The notes under the pieces are model-generated. The model worked only from the letters and a program-made list of their open reading frames with translations, was not told where the DNA came from and did not search any database. Positions 16,556 to 26,149 of a DNA stretch of 63,780 nt are shown one piece after another. This DNA is from Bacteriovoracaceae bacterium (GTDB lineage: Bacteria > Bdellovibrionota > Bacteriovoracia > Bacteriovoracales > Bacteriovoracaceae). Both the position numbers and the translations under genes were made by a program. Where the stretch lies: the NCBI GenBank assembly GCA_029865945.1, contig JARXAH010000020.1:1-63780 (forward strand). Direction: 5' to 3'. Position 1 is the first letter of the stretch. Each line of letters opens with the position of its first letter.

Positions 16556-18262
16556 ATGAAGCGTAGTTGGTGGTACCGGTTTTCTTTACTTTTGTTTTTT
16601 GTGATCATGTCATTGATGGTTGTGGCCCCCACTTTTGTAAAGTTCAAAGAAAATTCTTGGTTCCCATTTAAGGCACCTATCAATCTAGGATTAGATTTAC
16701 AAGGCGGCCTCTATATTATTTTGGGAATTGATTTTCCAAAAGTATATAAAGATGAAGTGAAAACTTACGCTAATAAAATTATTTATACTCTAAAAGATAA
16801 CTCCATCGTGGCGAACCTAGGAGATATCAATAGCACTAATCTTACTGATCCCTCACAAAAAATTGTGATTACGGATTCTTCCAAAATGGAAGACGCAAAA
16901 CGAATTATTAAAGAATATTACGGGTACCCGCTTCGGCTTGTTAAAGAAGATGGGACCAGTCTTGAGTACGGATTACAAAGTACGCTTAAGACAGAAATAG
17001 AAAAATCTTCCGTTGATAAATCCATTGAAGTTATTCGAAATCGTATTGATGAGTTTGGGGTAACTGAACCAGAAATTATATCTCAAGGAAAAGACCGAGT
17101 TGTGGTTCAACTTCCAGGGATAAAAAATATTGAAAAAGCAAAAGAACTTATTGGGAAAACAGCAAAATTAGAGTTTCGTTTCGTTAATGATACGATCTCA
17201 CAAGCTCAACTAGATCAGTGGGTAGAAAAAGCAAAAGCTGCAGGAATCGTTTACAAGAAAGGGGAGAGTTTTAATAAATTTAATGACCAAATAAATGAAT
17301 TTCTTAAGGCCGATTTGCCAGCAACCCATGAAGTTATGTTTGAGCGCAAAATGAACAAGCGAACGCTCGATTTAGAATACATGATTCCCTATTTAGTGGA
17401 ATCCAATGCTCCACTAACAGGCGATGACTTGCAAGATGCCGGAGTGAGAATCGATCAACAAGAACAAAAACCTTATATCGGGGTCAGCTTTAAGAGTAAT
17501 GCCGTAAAACGGTTTTCTGATGTGACTGAAAAAAATGTGGGCAGACGCATGGCCATCATTCTCGATAAAAATATTTATAGTGCCCCTCAAATCAGAGATA
17601 AAATTTCTGGCGGTGAAGCTCAAATTACTTTGGGTCGCGGTGATTATGATTCCATGCTTGGAGAAGCAAGAGACTTATCGCTCGTCTTAAGAGCGGGAGC
17701 ACTTCCAGTAGAATTAGAATTTCAAGAACAACGTATTGTTGGGCCAAGCTTAGGTGCCGACTCAGTTGCGGATGCGAAATTTGGCACGATCTTGGGATGC
17801 GGATTTTTATTTCTTCTTTTATTTTTGTACTACCGCGTGAGTGGCGTGATCGCAACATTGACTTTAGTACTTAACGTCCTTTTTACATTGGGATGTTTGA
17901 TCGCTATTCAAGCAACCCTTACTCTTCCAGGAATTGCCGGTATTGCGCTGACTGTAGGGATGGCCGTGGATGCCAATATCTTAATTTATGAAAGAATTAA
18001 AGAAGAGCTTCGATCAGGGGGAAGTCCCTTGGCCTCTATGCAAGCTGGTTTTGCTCGTGCTTTTTGGACAATCTTGGATGCCAACATCACGACACTCATT
18101 GCGGGACTTGCTTTACTTAATTTTGGTACAGGGCCGATACGTGGATTTGCGGTGACGTTGATTATTGGAATTATTGTTACTGTTTATACGGCGTATTTTG
18201 TAAGTGAGATTGCTTTTGAATGGTACATGGCCAAAAATAAAGGGAAGAAAATTTCCATTTAG
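16556..18262 (+). CDS. secD: protein translocase subunit SecD
   Basis: Inner-membrane RND-like protein that uses the proton gradient to pull preproteins through SecYEG. GLDLQGGLYIILGID follows the first helix, the large periplasmic P1 domain runs to about residue 390, and the C-terminal five-helix block contains GIALTVGMAVDANILIYERIKEEL. About 569 residues. ATG at 16556 is chosen for TTGGAG just upstream; the TTG or related codon at 16544 would sit on top of that site. It follows the structured repeat element and precedes secF by 50 bases. Confidence 0.96.
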   Translation: MKRSWWYRFSLLLFFVIMSLMVVAPTFVKFKENSWFPFKAPINLGLDLQGGLYIILGIDFPKVYKDEVKTYANKIIYTLKDNSIVANLGDINSTNLTDPSQKIVITDSSKMEDAKRIIKEYYGYPLRLVKEDGTSLEYGLQSTLKTEIEKSSVDKSIEVIRNRIDEFGVTEPEIISQGKDRVVVQLPGIKNIEKAKELIGKTAKLEFRFVNDTISQAQLDQWVEKAKAAGIVYKKGESFNKFNDQINEFLKADLPATHEVMFERKMNKRTLDLEYMIPYLVESNAPLTGDDLQDAGVRIDQQEQKPYIGVSFKSNAVKRFSDVTEKNVGRRMAIILDKNIYSAPQIRDKISGGEAQITLGRGDYDSMLGEARDLSLVLRAGALPVELEFQEQRIVGPSLGADSVADAKFGTILGCGFLFLLLFLYYRVSGVIATLTLVLNVLFTLGCLIAIQATLTLPGIAGIALTVGMAVDANILIYERIKEELRSGGSPLASMQAGFARAFWTILDANITTLIAGLALLNFGTGPIRGFAVTLIIGIIVTVYTAYFVSEIAFEWYMAKNKGKKISI

Positions 18263-18312
18263 TTAGTTTAGTTTTTTTAAAGAATTAATTATTATCATCT
18301 AGGAATAAATTT

Positions 18313-19230
18313 ATGTTACCTCAGTTTAGATTTTCTAAAGCGATTAATTTTGTCTCTATGTTTCCAGTGATGACTGGAATTTCTGCCTTGCTAATGATTC
18401 TCTCTGCTGTTTTATTGGTGACCAAAGGTCTCACTTACGGAGTCGATTTCAAGGGGGGAGCTGAAGTTCAGGTGAAGTTTTCAAAGCCGACGGAAGCAGG
18501 ATTTTTACGCAACACACTTGAAAAAACTGGTCTATCCATTTCCCAAGTTCAGCAAATTGGTGAGCCCATTGAAAACGAATTTTTAATTAAAGTGGCCGCT
18601 AGTGAAAAAGACATTAATGCGGTCGCGCAAAAAGTCTCTCAGGAAGTGACTCAAACATTATCTGATTATGGCCCAGAAATAAGAAAAGTTGATGTGGTTG
18701 GGCCTAAGGCCGGTGAGCAACTGAGAATTTCTGGATTGTGGGCCGTCTTTTGGTCGCTCATTGGAATTATGATTTATGTGGGACTACGGTTTGACATTAA
18801 ATATTCACCGGGAGCGGCGATTTCTTTGGCCCATGATGTGCTTTTAGTTTTAGGTATTTTTTGTATTACGGGTAAGGAATTTAATTTGCAGATTTTGGGA
18901 GCAGTTCTCGCGTTGGTAGGTTATTCCATTAACGATACCGTGGTTATCTACGACCGAATTCGTGAGAATGAAGAGGCCGGTAGGGAAACAAGTCTCAGTA
19001 AATTAATCAATGTGGCGCTTACAGATACGTTGGGGCGAACAATATTAACGTCAGGTTGTACGTTTGTGGTTTGTTTGTTTATGTTCTTGTTTGGTGGTGG
19101 TGTCATTCACGATTTCTTTTTTACATTTTGTTTTGGAATTATCGTCGGAACTTATTCGTCAGTTTTTGTGGCCTCCCCTTTAGTATTGTTTATGTACAAA
19201 TGGTTGGATAGGCGAGGACGAAAAGTTTAG
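18313..19230 (+). CDS. secF: protein translocase subunit SecF
   Basis: Partner of SecD with six transmembrane helices. YGVDFKGGAEVQVKF follows the first helix, and the conserved membrane motif GYSINDTVVIYDRIREN and the C-terminal TLGRTILTSGCTFVVCLFMFLFGG are present. 305 residues, typical. The start follows AGGA. It is the last recognised Sec gene before an uncharacterised membrane protein 9 bases downstream. Confidence 0.96.
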   Translation: MLPQFRFSKAINFVSMFPVMTGISALLMILSAVLLVTKGLTYGVDFKGGAEVQVKFSKPTEAGFLRNTLEKTGLSISQVQQIGEPIENEFLIKVAASEKDINAVAQKVSQEVTQTLSDYGPEIRKVDVVGPKAGEQLRISGLWAVFWSLIGIMIYVGLRFDIKYSPGAAISLAHDVLLVLGIFCITGKEFNLQILGAVLALVGYSINDTVVIYDRIRENEEAGRETSLSKLINVALTDTLGRTILTSGCTFVVCLFMFLFGGGVIHDFFFTFCFGIIVGTYSSVFVASPLVLFMYKWLDRRGRKV

Positions 19231-19239
19231 TATTTCTCG

Positions 19240-19836
19240 ATGTCCTTTTCCTCTCTCATTTTGCCGATTTATTTTCTTTTTTCTTTCGCGATTGCTGATA
19301 CTGCGCTCTCTCAGAGCGTAACCGTGTTTAAGAGTGAGGAAGCGAGGAGAAAAGATACGCGCCCAAATAATGCCTTAAGCGTAAAAGAAGTAAAAAGCTC
19401 CTACGGGGATTTTAAGTCGCTGGCACAGAAATTTAAATCTAATCCGCTATCAACATTATCCCAAGAACAGGCCGAAGAAATTATTAAGCAACAATTCGCA
19501 TCAAGTTTTTGGCAAAAATTCTTTCAAAAATTTCCTAATGCAATTAAATGTTTGGCAGCGATTTTAATTGATCCTCAGGCCTTGCCATCGGCGTTTCAAA
19601 TCTTGGCCAGTGAATCAAAATTGAAAAGTTATGCAACTCTCATTATCTTTTTACAGGTTTTAGTGTTACTGGTGGTGCTATTTTTTTTCAGGATGCATTC
19701 CCCTTTTAAGAGATTTTTTTATCGAGGCCTTTGTGTTTTTTCACTTCAGGCCATTGGGGTTGGATATTTTTATTTTCTCTTTAAGGAAGAACTAACACCC
19801 ATTTTAAAAATTCTTAAGATTTATTTTTTTACCTAA
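19240..19836 (+). CDS. membrane protein downstream of secF, unknown
   Basis: 198 residues. It begins with a signal-like segment (LILPIYFLFSFAIADTALS), then about 100 soluble residues with FKSLAQKFKSNPLSTLSQEQAEEIIKQQF, and ends with two hydrophobic helices (LIIFLQVLVLLVVLFFF and GLCVFSLQAIGVGYFYFLF). It is therefore probably an inner-membrane protein with a periplasmic domain. It starts 9 bases after secF and so is most likely in the same transcript. Its last 8 bases overlap the convergent gene. No family recognised. Confidence 0.7.
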   Translation: MSFSSLILPIYFLFSFAIADTALSQSVTVFKSEEARRKDTRPNNALSVKEVKSSYGDFKSLAQKFKSNPLSTLSQEQAEEIIKQQFASSFWQKFFQKFPNAIKCLAAILIDPQALPSAFQILASESKLKSYATLIIFLQVLVLLVVLFFFRMHSPFKRFFYRGLCVFSLQAIGVGYFYFLFKEELTPILKILKIYFFT

Positions 19837-21226
19837 ATAGTCCGCAGGCCTCAGAGGGAATGAGTTGGAATTCCTCGTTACCACTAGCATAATAAAATTT
19901 TTGCGTTTTGCTATATTTTGAAAAATCATCGATAAATAATTTGTTTTTCTTTTGGTAAATGTAAGCTCGCCCCTTTAACTGTTTAATGCTCACTACCTCA
20001 AAGGCAGATAATTCACTCTTTACCGGTATGCCATAGAACACATAGCTCATGTCGAAATTAAGTGTTTGAGTTTCAGCAATAATAGAGAGCTGCCGACTTG
20101 GGCATTTCCATCCCACAGATTTAAGTAGTACTCCCATATGAGAAAAAGAAGCAGCGCTGTTTTTTAGTACATTTGAATTTCCTTCTGTGTTGTAGCTCAG
20201 TTCTCGATTGGGTTGTAATTTTTTTGGCAAATTAAAAAATTGAGGAAGAGAAAAAGGAGTGAATGCTTCCGCCACAGTCCAACTACTCCATGGTTCTTCT
20301 AATTGCTCCAGTACGGTAGGTAAAGTATAGGAATGGTTTTCTGAAAAAGCAGTTAAAACTAGTTTCATGTTTGAGGAGGGGGCCGTGGAATCATTTTTTT
20401 CTAATTTAGGAAATTCTTTTCGAAATTGTTCGAGAGAGTGGTTTGTTTTTTCAGTGGGCCTCCATCCTGGTGATATCGCCTGCAAAAAGACATCAGAGCT
20501 GTAAACTTCAGCGGTGGTATTTACATAAGGAATGAGTTGATTGGCAAAGTAGGATTTGCTTAAGAGAGGATTCGGAACTACTTCGGACCGCACGTGATCA
20601 TAAGTGAAACTGGCGACTAATTGAGAGAAAATAATATTTAAATGTTCAATTTGAAGCTTGTTTTCTGATGCGTTAAATTTTTCTTGGAAATAAGGAGTTA
20701 AGTCAAATTTAATTTTATTGGTCGACTTTAATCCCGTTACTAGCTCCGTGAGCCCAAGAGTAAATTTTGGCGAAAGAGATTTCCCCAATTGCACGAGAGC
20801 AATATTATTTCCCACAACAAGAAAATTTAAATACAAGTGGGATTCATTAAGCGTATCGGAAACGGAAGGGTAATAGGACATTTTTGTATTATATAATTTA
20901 TTACTATCATAGGGGCTTCGAGTAACAACGAAACTTTTTAGATCATAGGCCATGATGGAATTATTTTTATCTAAATCAGCTGGTGAAAACTTCATCGGAA
21001 GAACTAAATAGATAGAAGATTCGTTGAGTGGCCCATAGTTGTCACAAAGTTGCGTGCAGTGAGGAGTTTCGGGATCAATGAATTTAGCTCCGCATGCACA
21101 GGCTTCATCTTGGATAAAGGAAATTTCTTGTGCATAAGTGCACTTTTCCTTTGAGATGAAGAGCAGGGAAATGATTGTTCCATAAATGAAAAGGAATCGA
21201 AATCCCTTCGCAAGTTTATTTAACAT
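19829..21226 (-). CDS. secreted protein with N-terminal CxC...CxxxC motif
   Basis: About 465 residues. A signal peptide (MLNKLAKGFRFLFIYGTIISLLFIS...) is followed by a compact cysteine motif CAC-x11-CTQLC near the mature N-terminus, then a long beta-rich-looking region and a final WKCPSRQL and SEACGLF pair. The start at 21226 follows GGAG; a codon at 21247 lacks support. It lies downstream of a lipoprotein gene that has the same cysteine spacing at its N-terminus. Likely a periplasmic or outer-membrane surface protein; family unknown. Confidence 0.75.
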   Translation of the reverse strand: MLNKLAKGFRFLFIYGTIISLLFISKEKCTYAQEISFIQDEACACGAKFIDPETPHCTQLCDNYGPLNESSIYLVLPMKFSPADLDKNNSIMAYDLKSFVVTRSPYDSNKLYNTKMSYYPSVSDTLNESHLYLNFLVVGNNIALVQLGKSLSPKFTLGLTELVTGLKSTNKIKFDLTPYFQEKFNASENKLQIEHLNIIFSQLVASFTYDHVRSEVVPNPLLSKSYFANQLIPYVNTTAEVYSSDVFLQAISPGWRPTEKTNHSLEQFRKEFPKLEKNDSTAPSSNMKLVLTAFSENHSYTLPTVLEQLEEPWSSWTVAEAFTPFSLPQFFNLPKKLQPNRELSYNTEGNSNVLKNSAASFSHMGVLLKSVGWKCPSRQLSIIAETQTLNFDMSYVFYGIPVKSELSAFEVVSIKQLKGRAYIYQKKNKLFIDDFSKYSKTQKFYYASGNEEFQLIPSEACGLFR

Positions 21227-21307
21227 ATATTCTCCACAAACGTACAACTAGAGGATCAAATAAGAATCAGTATATAAATTAAAAAATACGTTTCAAAAAT
21301 GATACTC

Positions 21308-23161
21308 TCAGTATGGTTGAAAATAACAACCATAGGTTGGATCAGTTACCACCATGTTGGCTGATGTACATTCTTTTAAATTGGGCGCACTTCCTGGAAC
21401 AATAAAGAGATATTCATTTCCGAAAGCATCTTTAATCGTTAAGTTTCCATTACTCGTAATAAATAATTCTTCTATTTTATTAGACCAAGCATTGAGATTG
21501 TTAGAGAGCGATGCGGCCATGGAATTTTTTTCTTGCGGACTCATGACTAGGCCCCCCACTTTAAGTTCGTATTTGATTCCACTCGTCTTGGTGACCTCTG
21601 CTCGAATTTCTTCAATGGACATTAATTTAAAACTAACAGTTTTGAATTTAAATTCTTCAATGGATTTATATAAAATGGGATCATAGACAGGCTCTATGGC
21701 TAATTCAGCAATTGGTCTACGGCATAGATAATAAAAAGGGTAAGCGTTCACTGTTGGAGGGATGTTATTATTACTTCTACCATCAGGATTAACTGGATTA
21801 CCAAGAGCATAGTTCACTGCATTTAAATCATCGTTGTCATATTCCATGACTAATTCGCGATTGGGGCATGCTTTTTTGTTTCCATTACCAAATACACTTG
21901 GTGCTACCGGTATGGGTTCTAAATAAACGCCTTTAATCGTCACATTGTCCACGATACCAGTTGCAGGTCCCACAATTGGGTTTTGTTCATTTTGTGTAAA
22001 AGGAACGGGGTTGGGAAAGAAAGTAGCGGGATTTAACCACTCGTTATAAAAGCTATTATTATTTTCTCCCATGCTATCGGCTGCAGGTAGATAACGAAAA
22101 TAAGTATTCCAGTAGCTATTGGGAGTTCCCGTATATCCATAAAATTCTTCTTTTATTTCACTGGTAAGTTCATTAATCACTAGATTAAAAGATGTTGAAC
22201 CAACGGCATCATAGATTTTAGTTGTATTGGAGCTACTTGTACTGAGAAGTCTAATCGGATAGTTGTTAGTGGTAGGCAATAGTTCATCTTTACGCAATTG
22301 TGTTGAGGCAAAATTACTTGTTGTCGCATAATAAAATGCGATAGCAGCAGAATTTGGATTATTAATAATTGTGTGGGCACAGGTAGAGGAGCTAAAAGGA
22401 AGTGGGACTGCACAATTAGGATCGTTCACTGTTTTTGGTACAATATAAGATTGGACCGACATGCGTTCATTCAAAGTTACAAATTGGGAAGAGGTATAGA
22501 TAAAATTGGCCTTACCATAAGCATTACTTATAAAAGAGGCGGCATTGTTTTCTTCTGAAAAAGGTCTCCAACTTTGATTTTCGTTAACTTCTAATTGGTA
22601 GCTGAGTTGGTTGCGAGCGTCGTTGTTTAAATATTCTTGTGGCAGTGTAAACGCCAATACGTTGGATGCTAAAAATTTTATTTTCTCACTGTTTATAATT
22701 TTATTTGGTGCTTTGGTAAAATCGGCCGAGTATTTAATTCTGCATAGCTTGTAGCCTGTATTTCCGCCGCCGCAAACTTCTGCCAAAGTTTTATTTCGAT
22801 AATTGTTGCCTAGTTGATAAGTGGCGTAAGCAAAATTTCCGAGGCCAGTTAACTTGGCACAAGCCATTCTACAGGCCTGCCTGGGAGTTAAATTTTGATT
22901 TAGGTTATTACACGCACAAAAACTATTTTTTACAATTCGAGCGCGGTCAGCTTGTATCGGGAAAGCATCAGGGTCAGAAGTAGCGCTGTCGTCTGGAGTC
23001 ACGCCATTTCTTCCTGAAGTTACAGGTATCATGCGGTTAGTTGCTGAATCGAGAAAACAGCCAGAAAGTATACTCATGAATAGGATGGAGAGGAGCAAAA
23101 ATACACCCTGTCCGTGGGACGAGAACTTAAGGTATTGTTTCAATATTGATATTTTATTCAT
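21308..23161 (-). CDS. large lipoprotein with CxC...CxxxC motif
   Basis: 617 residues starting with a lipoprotein signal: hydrophobic stretch then LSGC lipobox (VFLLLSILFMSILSGCFLDS). After about 80 residues comes CACNNLNQNLTPRQACRMAC, the same CxC-x11/12-CxxxC arrangement as the downstream gene. The rest is Asn/Ser/Thr-rich with many beta-like segments and no recognised domain, fitting an outer-membrane-anchored adhesin or surface structure. Followed by the related gene with an 81-base gap; probably one operon. Confidence 0.78.
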   Translation of the reverse strand: MNKISILKQYLKFSSHGQGVFLLLSILFMSILSGCFLDSATNRMIPVTSGRNGVTPDDSATSDPDAFPIQADRARIVKNSFCACNNLNQNLTPRQACRMACAKLTGLGNFAYATYQLGNNYRNKTLAEVCGGGNTGYKLCRIKYSADFTKAPNKIINSEKIKFLASNVLAFTLPQEYLNNDARNQLSYQLEVNENQSWRPFSEENNAASFISNAYGKANFIYTSSQFVTLNERMSVQSYIVPKTVNDPNCAVPLPFSSSTCAHTIINNPNSAAIAFYYATTSNFASTQLRKDELLPTTNNYPIRLLSTSSSNTTKIYDAVGSTSFNLVINELTSEIKEEFYGYTGTPNSYWNTYFRYLPAADSMGENNNSFYNEWLNPATFFPNPVPFTQNEQNPIVGPATGIVDNVTIKGVYLEPIPVAPSVFGNGNKKACPNRELVMEYDNDDLNAVNYALGNPVNPDGRSNNNIPPTVNAYPFYYLCRRPIAELAIEPVYDPILYKSIEEFKFKTVSFKLMSIEEIRAEVTKTSGIKYELKVGGLVMSPQEKNSMAASLSNNLNAWSNKIEELFITSNGNLTIKDAFGNEYLFIVPGSAPNLKECTSANMVVTDPTYGCYFQPY

Positions 23162-23322
23162 AATCTCAATTATTAGAGTACAATGATCAGTTATCTATTC
23201 GGCTGAATTTTAGAAAAGTTGAATGATTTAATTGTGTTAAATAAAGATTCTTTCAAACTATTGATAATCTTGGTGCCCATAAAAATGGTCACTTTTTCTT
23301 TATAACAAATTCAAAAACCAAC

Positions 23323-23328
23323 TATAAT
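23323..23328 (+). promoter_or_regulatory. -10 box for the HU/IHF gene
   Basis: TATAAT in the divergent gap between the lipoprotein gene and the HU/IHF gene, 28 bases before the ATG at 23357. A weak TATAAC lies 16 bases upstream as a possible -35. It would give a leader of about 20 bases containing the GGAG site. Confidence 0.45.
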
Positions 23329-23356
23329 AAAACTATCCACTAGGGCAGGAGAGTAT

Positions 23357-23662
23357 ATGAATAAGGCGGATTTAGTTAATAGTCTCGAAAAGCAGTCTCA
23401 TCTTCCTCATCAAACAGCGGAAAAAATTGTGAATATCACTTTTGATAAGATGATTCAGGCCCTCTTTGATGATGAACGAATTGAGATACGAGGATTCGGA
23501 TCTTTTGCCAATCGCAATTACAAATCCTACGAAGGAAGAAATCCCAAGACAGGCCAAATTGTAAAAGTGACACCCAAAAAAGTGCCTTTCTTTAAGGTTG
23601 GAAAAGAATTAAAAGAGATGGTCGACAACGGAAAAAATCAATTCACCATTCGTGAAGCGTAA
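23357..23662 (+). CDS. HU/IHF family DNA-bending protein
   Basis: 101 residues with the HU fold: MNKADLVNSLEKQSHLPHQTAEKIVNITFDKM, then IEIRGFGSFANRNYKSYEGRNPKTGQIVKVTPKKVPFFKVGKEL. The GRNPKTG arm and PFFKVGKELK are diagnostic. The IEIRGFGSF stretch leans toward the IHF-beta subgroup, but this is not decisive. A TATAAT box lies upstream. It binds and bends DNA in the nucleoid. Its own monocistronic unit between two minus-strand genes. Confidence 0.93.
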   Translation: MNKADLVNSLEKQSHLPHQTAEKIVNITFDKMIQALFDDERIEIRGFGSFANRNYKSYEGRNPKTGQIVKVTPKKVPFFKVGKELKEMVDNGKNQFTIREA

Positions 23663-23706
23663 ATATCTTCTAATTTGAAATAAATAAGTTGAATCGGAGT
23701 TTACTT

Positions 23707-24495
23707 TTAGTAGGAACGGAGTTGGTTGACTCCATTATCTGTTCCTATTTTATACTCCTTATGGAAACGATTGGCGCCTCCAGCAAAACCAGGTGGTGCA
23801 TTAAAAATATAAGACATGGAGTAGACAACAACTAAAGTTTTAGTGGAGTCGATGGAATAGTATTGGGTTAATGTGTAACTAGAGTCGGCCGTTTTTTGAA
23901 ACATGATATTTCCAAAATTGTAGTTATATTGGAAAGTCACAGCTTCTGGTTCCCCGAGCTGACTAAAATCCTTAAAGAAATTTTTTAGGGGCGAGGCGAG
24001 GTTTTGAAAATCGGGAGCAGAGTAAAAGTAAAGCCGAAAGTCCATACTTGGCGTAGTCACGCTGCCAAGAACATGAAAGTTGCAATGGGAATTTTCAGAT
24101 AATTTTAAGGTACTAAGAATTTTTTTTATAAATGAAAAATTACATATCTGGTTTTCTGAAAAAAAAGAAATGGGTTTATTAAGTGAATACACTGTTTTGT
24201 TGAGCCCAACGTATAAGTGATTATTTTTTTGTTTGAATTCTGCGTTATTATCAATGTCTAAATTTTTTAATTTGTTAAACGATTCACTATTGCCGCCGCT
24301 TCGATTAAATTTATTGTCGTCGGGGATAGGAACTAAATTTTGATCTAAAAATTCATAAAAATATTTTACAACTCCTTGATCTAAAACTTGAGAGTCGATG
24401 GCAAAGTTTATGTCTGACATTCTTTGGAGAGAAGCTCCAAAGAGGTCGAAAGTAATCATGAAGGACGCAATGGCAAAGGAGAGTATTTTTTTCAT
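23707..24495 (-). CDS. secreted protein of unknown function
   Basis: 262 residues. It has a signal peptide MKKILSFAIASFMITFDLFGA, then a soluble part with two cysteines (QICNFS, SHCNFH) close enough to form a disulphide, and a C-terminal FAGGANRFHKEYKIGTDNG. The SerThr-rich, aromatic-rich content suggests a beta fold. No family recognised. Convergent with the HU/IHF gene, 44 bases from its stop. Confidence 0.7.
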   Translation of the reverse strand: MKKILSFAIASFMITFDLFGASLQRMSDINFAIDSQVLDQGVVKYFYEFLDQNLVPIPDDNKFNRSGGNSESFNKLKNLDIDNNAEFKQKNNHLYVGLNKTVYSLNKPISFFSENQICNFSFIKKILSTLKLSENSHCNFHVLGSVTTPSMDFRLYFYSAPDFQNLASPLKNFFKDFSQLGEPEAVTFQYNYNFGNIMFQKTADSSYTLTQYYSIDSTKTLVVVYSMSYIFNAPPGFAGGANRFHKEYKIGTDNGVNQLRSY

Positions 24496-24574
24496 GAGGG
24501 ATCCTAGTACTTATTTTGCAAAATAACTAGGCTATTAAGTAAGAATTATTAAAAGTAAGGAAAAAAGTAGAAAG

Positions 24575-25456
24575 TTATTTTAATAATTGAAATTTAATGG
24601 CGAAGCGAAAGGCCCCGGCCATTTCCTTTAAATAAAAAACAAATTCACTTTTTCTTTTTTTTCTAAGTAACACAAAAACATCTCGCCACCATCTTAACAT
24701 AAAAATAATTTTTGCAAAAAAAGCTAAATTTTTAAGAACGATCGCTAAACGATTGCGTTGATAATAATAAAACGTGTAATCACTCAGGTGATGAGTCGTT
24801 TTTCCACCTCCATGTAAAATCATAATGTCCTGGGTGCGGTGATGTTCAACCCCGAGATCATTTAATCTTTTTGACCAATCCACATCTTCCCAAAACGTAT
24901 GAAGCCTTTCATCAAAGGGCCCGAACTTTTCAACCACTCCTCGGTGTACTAAAAAGGCAGAACCAGGAATATAACTATTGGGGTAGGTATGATCAAATCG
25001 CTCACTTCGAGGTTGATTTGGAATTTCTTTGAGATGCTTGAGTACTCCTGTTTGCCAAAAAACCTGTCCTCCGTAAGAATCAATTTTTCGCATGGATCTA
25101 AATTTTATGAGGGGAGCAATGATGGCGTTAGTGGGAAATTGGGACTCCTGAAAATTCCATTGGTGAATTTCGCAATCATTCGTGATGAAAAATAGCCATG
25201 GAAAATTTGCTCTGGCCATCAACCATCTTAATCCCGCGTTGGCACCTCCACTGTAGCCTGCGTTCTTTGAAATCACGAGGTGTTGCGAGGAGGGTAATTG
25301 TTCTAATTCTTGTTTTATGCGACTAATATTTTCTGGCCGTGATCCATTGTGGACAATGAAAATTTGAGAGGCGTGGAAAAAATGGCCCACCGATTTTGCG
25401 CACTTTATGGTAATCTCCGGATGATTGTATGAAAGAATTATTGCCCCAACGTTCAT
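24575..25456 (-). CDS. GT2 family glycosyltransferase (rhamnosyltransferase-like)
   Basis: 293 residues with the GT-A fold. VGAIILSYNHPEITIKCAKSV opens the nucleotide-binding half, KNAGYSGGANAGLRWLM matches the WbbL-like N-x-G-x-x-G-G-N-x-G motif, FITNDCEI takes the place of the DxD site, and AFLVHRGVVEKFGPFDERLHTFWEDVDWSKRLNDLG carries the catalytic acid region. Such enzymes add rhamnose or similar sugars in envelope polysaccharides. The start has AAAGG eight bases upstream. Its first 28 bases overlap the start of the divergent nucleotidyltransferase gene. Confidence 0.9.
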   Translation of the reverse strand: MNVGAIILSYNHPEITIKCAKSVGHFFHASQIFIVHNGSRPENISRIKQELEQLPSSQHLVISKNAGYSGGANAGLRWLMARANFPWLFFITNDCEIHQWNFQESQFPTNAIIAPLIKFRSMRKIDSYGGQVFWQTGVLKHLKEIPNQPRSERFDHTYPNSYIPGSAFLVHRGVVEKFGPFDERLHTFWEDVDWSKRLNDLGVEHHRTQDIMILHGGGKTTHHLSDYTFYYYQRNRLAIVLKNLAFFAKIIFMLRWWRDVFVLLRKKRKSEFVFYLKEMAGAFRFAIKFQLLK

Positions 25457-26136
25457 TAGTTAAGCCTTTACCACTCTTAATTTTGCCTTGCGCTGGACTG
25501 GGAACTCGCGTGGGAAGTCCTGCCAGCAAAGAATTACTTCTATCACCCTTATCGAGCGAACCACTTATTGTCTACTGGTTAAAGCTCGCTTCCTCCTTTG
25601 ATCTTCCCGTTCATGTCATTTCGAGAAAAGGAAAGGATGTCTTGCACGATTTTTTAATGGATTGGAAAATTCAGCACTCCCTCACACTAACCTTGCAAAT
25701 TTTAGAGGGATTGGAAGGAGAGTGGCCAACCACAGTTCTTAAGAGTGAAGAATTTTGGAGAGAAAAAAATATTTTAGGACTACCGGATACTGTTTTTTCA
25801 ACTCTTGATGATTGGAAAAACTTTTTGGCCGTGCTTGACCTAAATCCCTTAACTGTGATGGCCCATGAATTGGAGAAGGGGCAAGACAGTTCCAAGTGGG
25901 GTGTAATTAAAACAATCGATAAAGACAATTTAGCATGGTGTGAAAAGCCATTAAGTTTCAATAGTGAAAAGCTGGTTAGTGCGTGGGGAATTTTTTCATT
26001 TGCAAAATCCATTGGACAAGAATTATTTTTGGCCCTAGAAAATTCGACGCAAAAACATGAATGGCAAAAATTTTCTTTTTCGCACATAGTTCTTAAGCTA
26101 ACATCATTTAAAGATCTTACTAGAGATACCAATTAA
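25429..26136 (+). CDS. sugar-phosphate nucleotidyltransferase-like protein
   Basis: 235 residues. LPLLILPCAGLGTRVGSPASKELL matches the nucleotide-binding start of NTP-transferases (GLGTR with the downstream Lys), and the middle part GLPDTVFSTLDDW resembles the metal-binding D-x-D region. It would make an NDP-sugar from a sugar phosphate. The usual C-terminal part is short. The 5' end overlaps the divergent GT2 gene by 28 bases; no later ATG exists, though a TTG at 25441 could shorten it. Sugar specificity cannot be read. Confidence 0.78.
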   Translation: MKELLPQRSLVKPLPLLILPCAGLGTRVGSPASKELLLSPLSSEPLIVYWLKLASSFDLPVHVISRKGKDVLHDFLMDWKIQHSLTLTLQILEGLEGEWPTTVLKSEEFWREKNILGLPDTVFSTLDDWKNFLAVLDLNPLTVMAHELEKGQDSSKWGVIKTIDKDNLAWCEKPLSFNSEKLVSAWGIFSFAKSIGQELFLALENSTQKHEWQKFSFSHIVLKLTSFKDLTRDTN

Positions 26137-26149
26137 AAAGTGGTGATTT

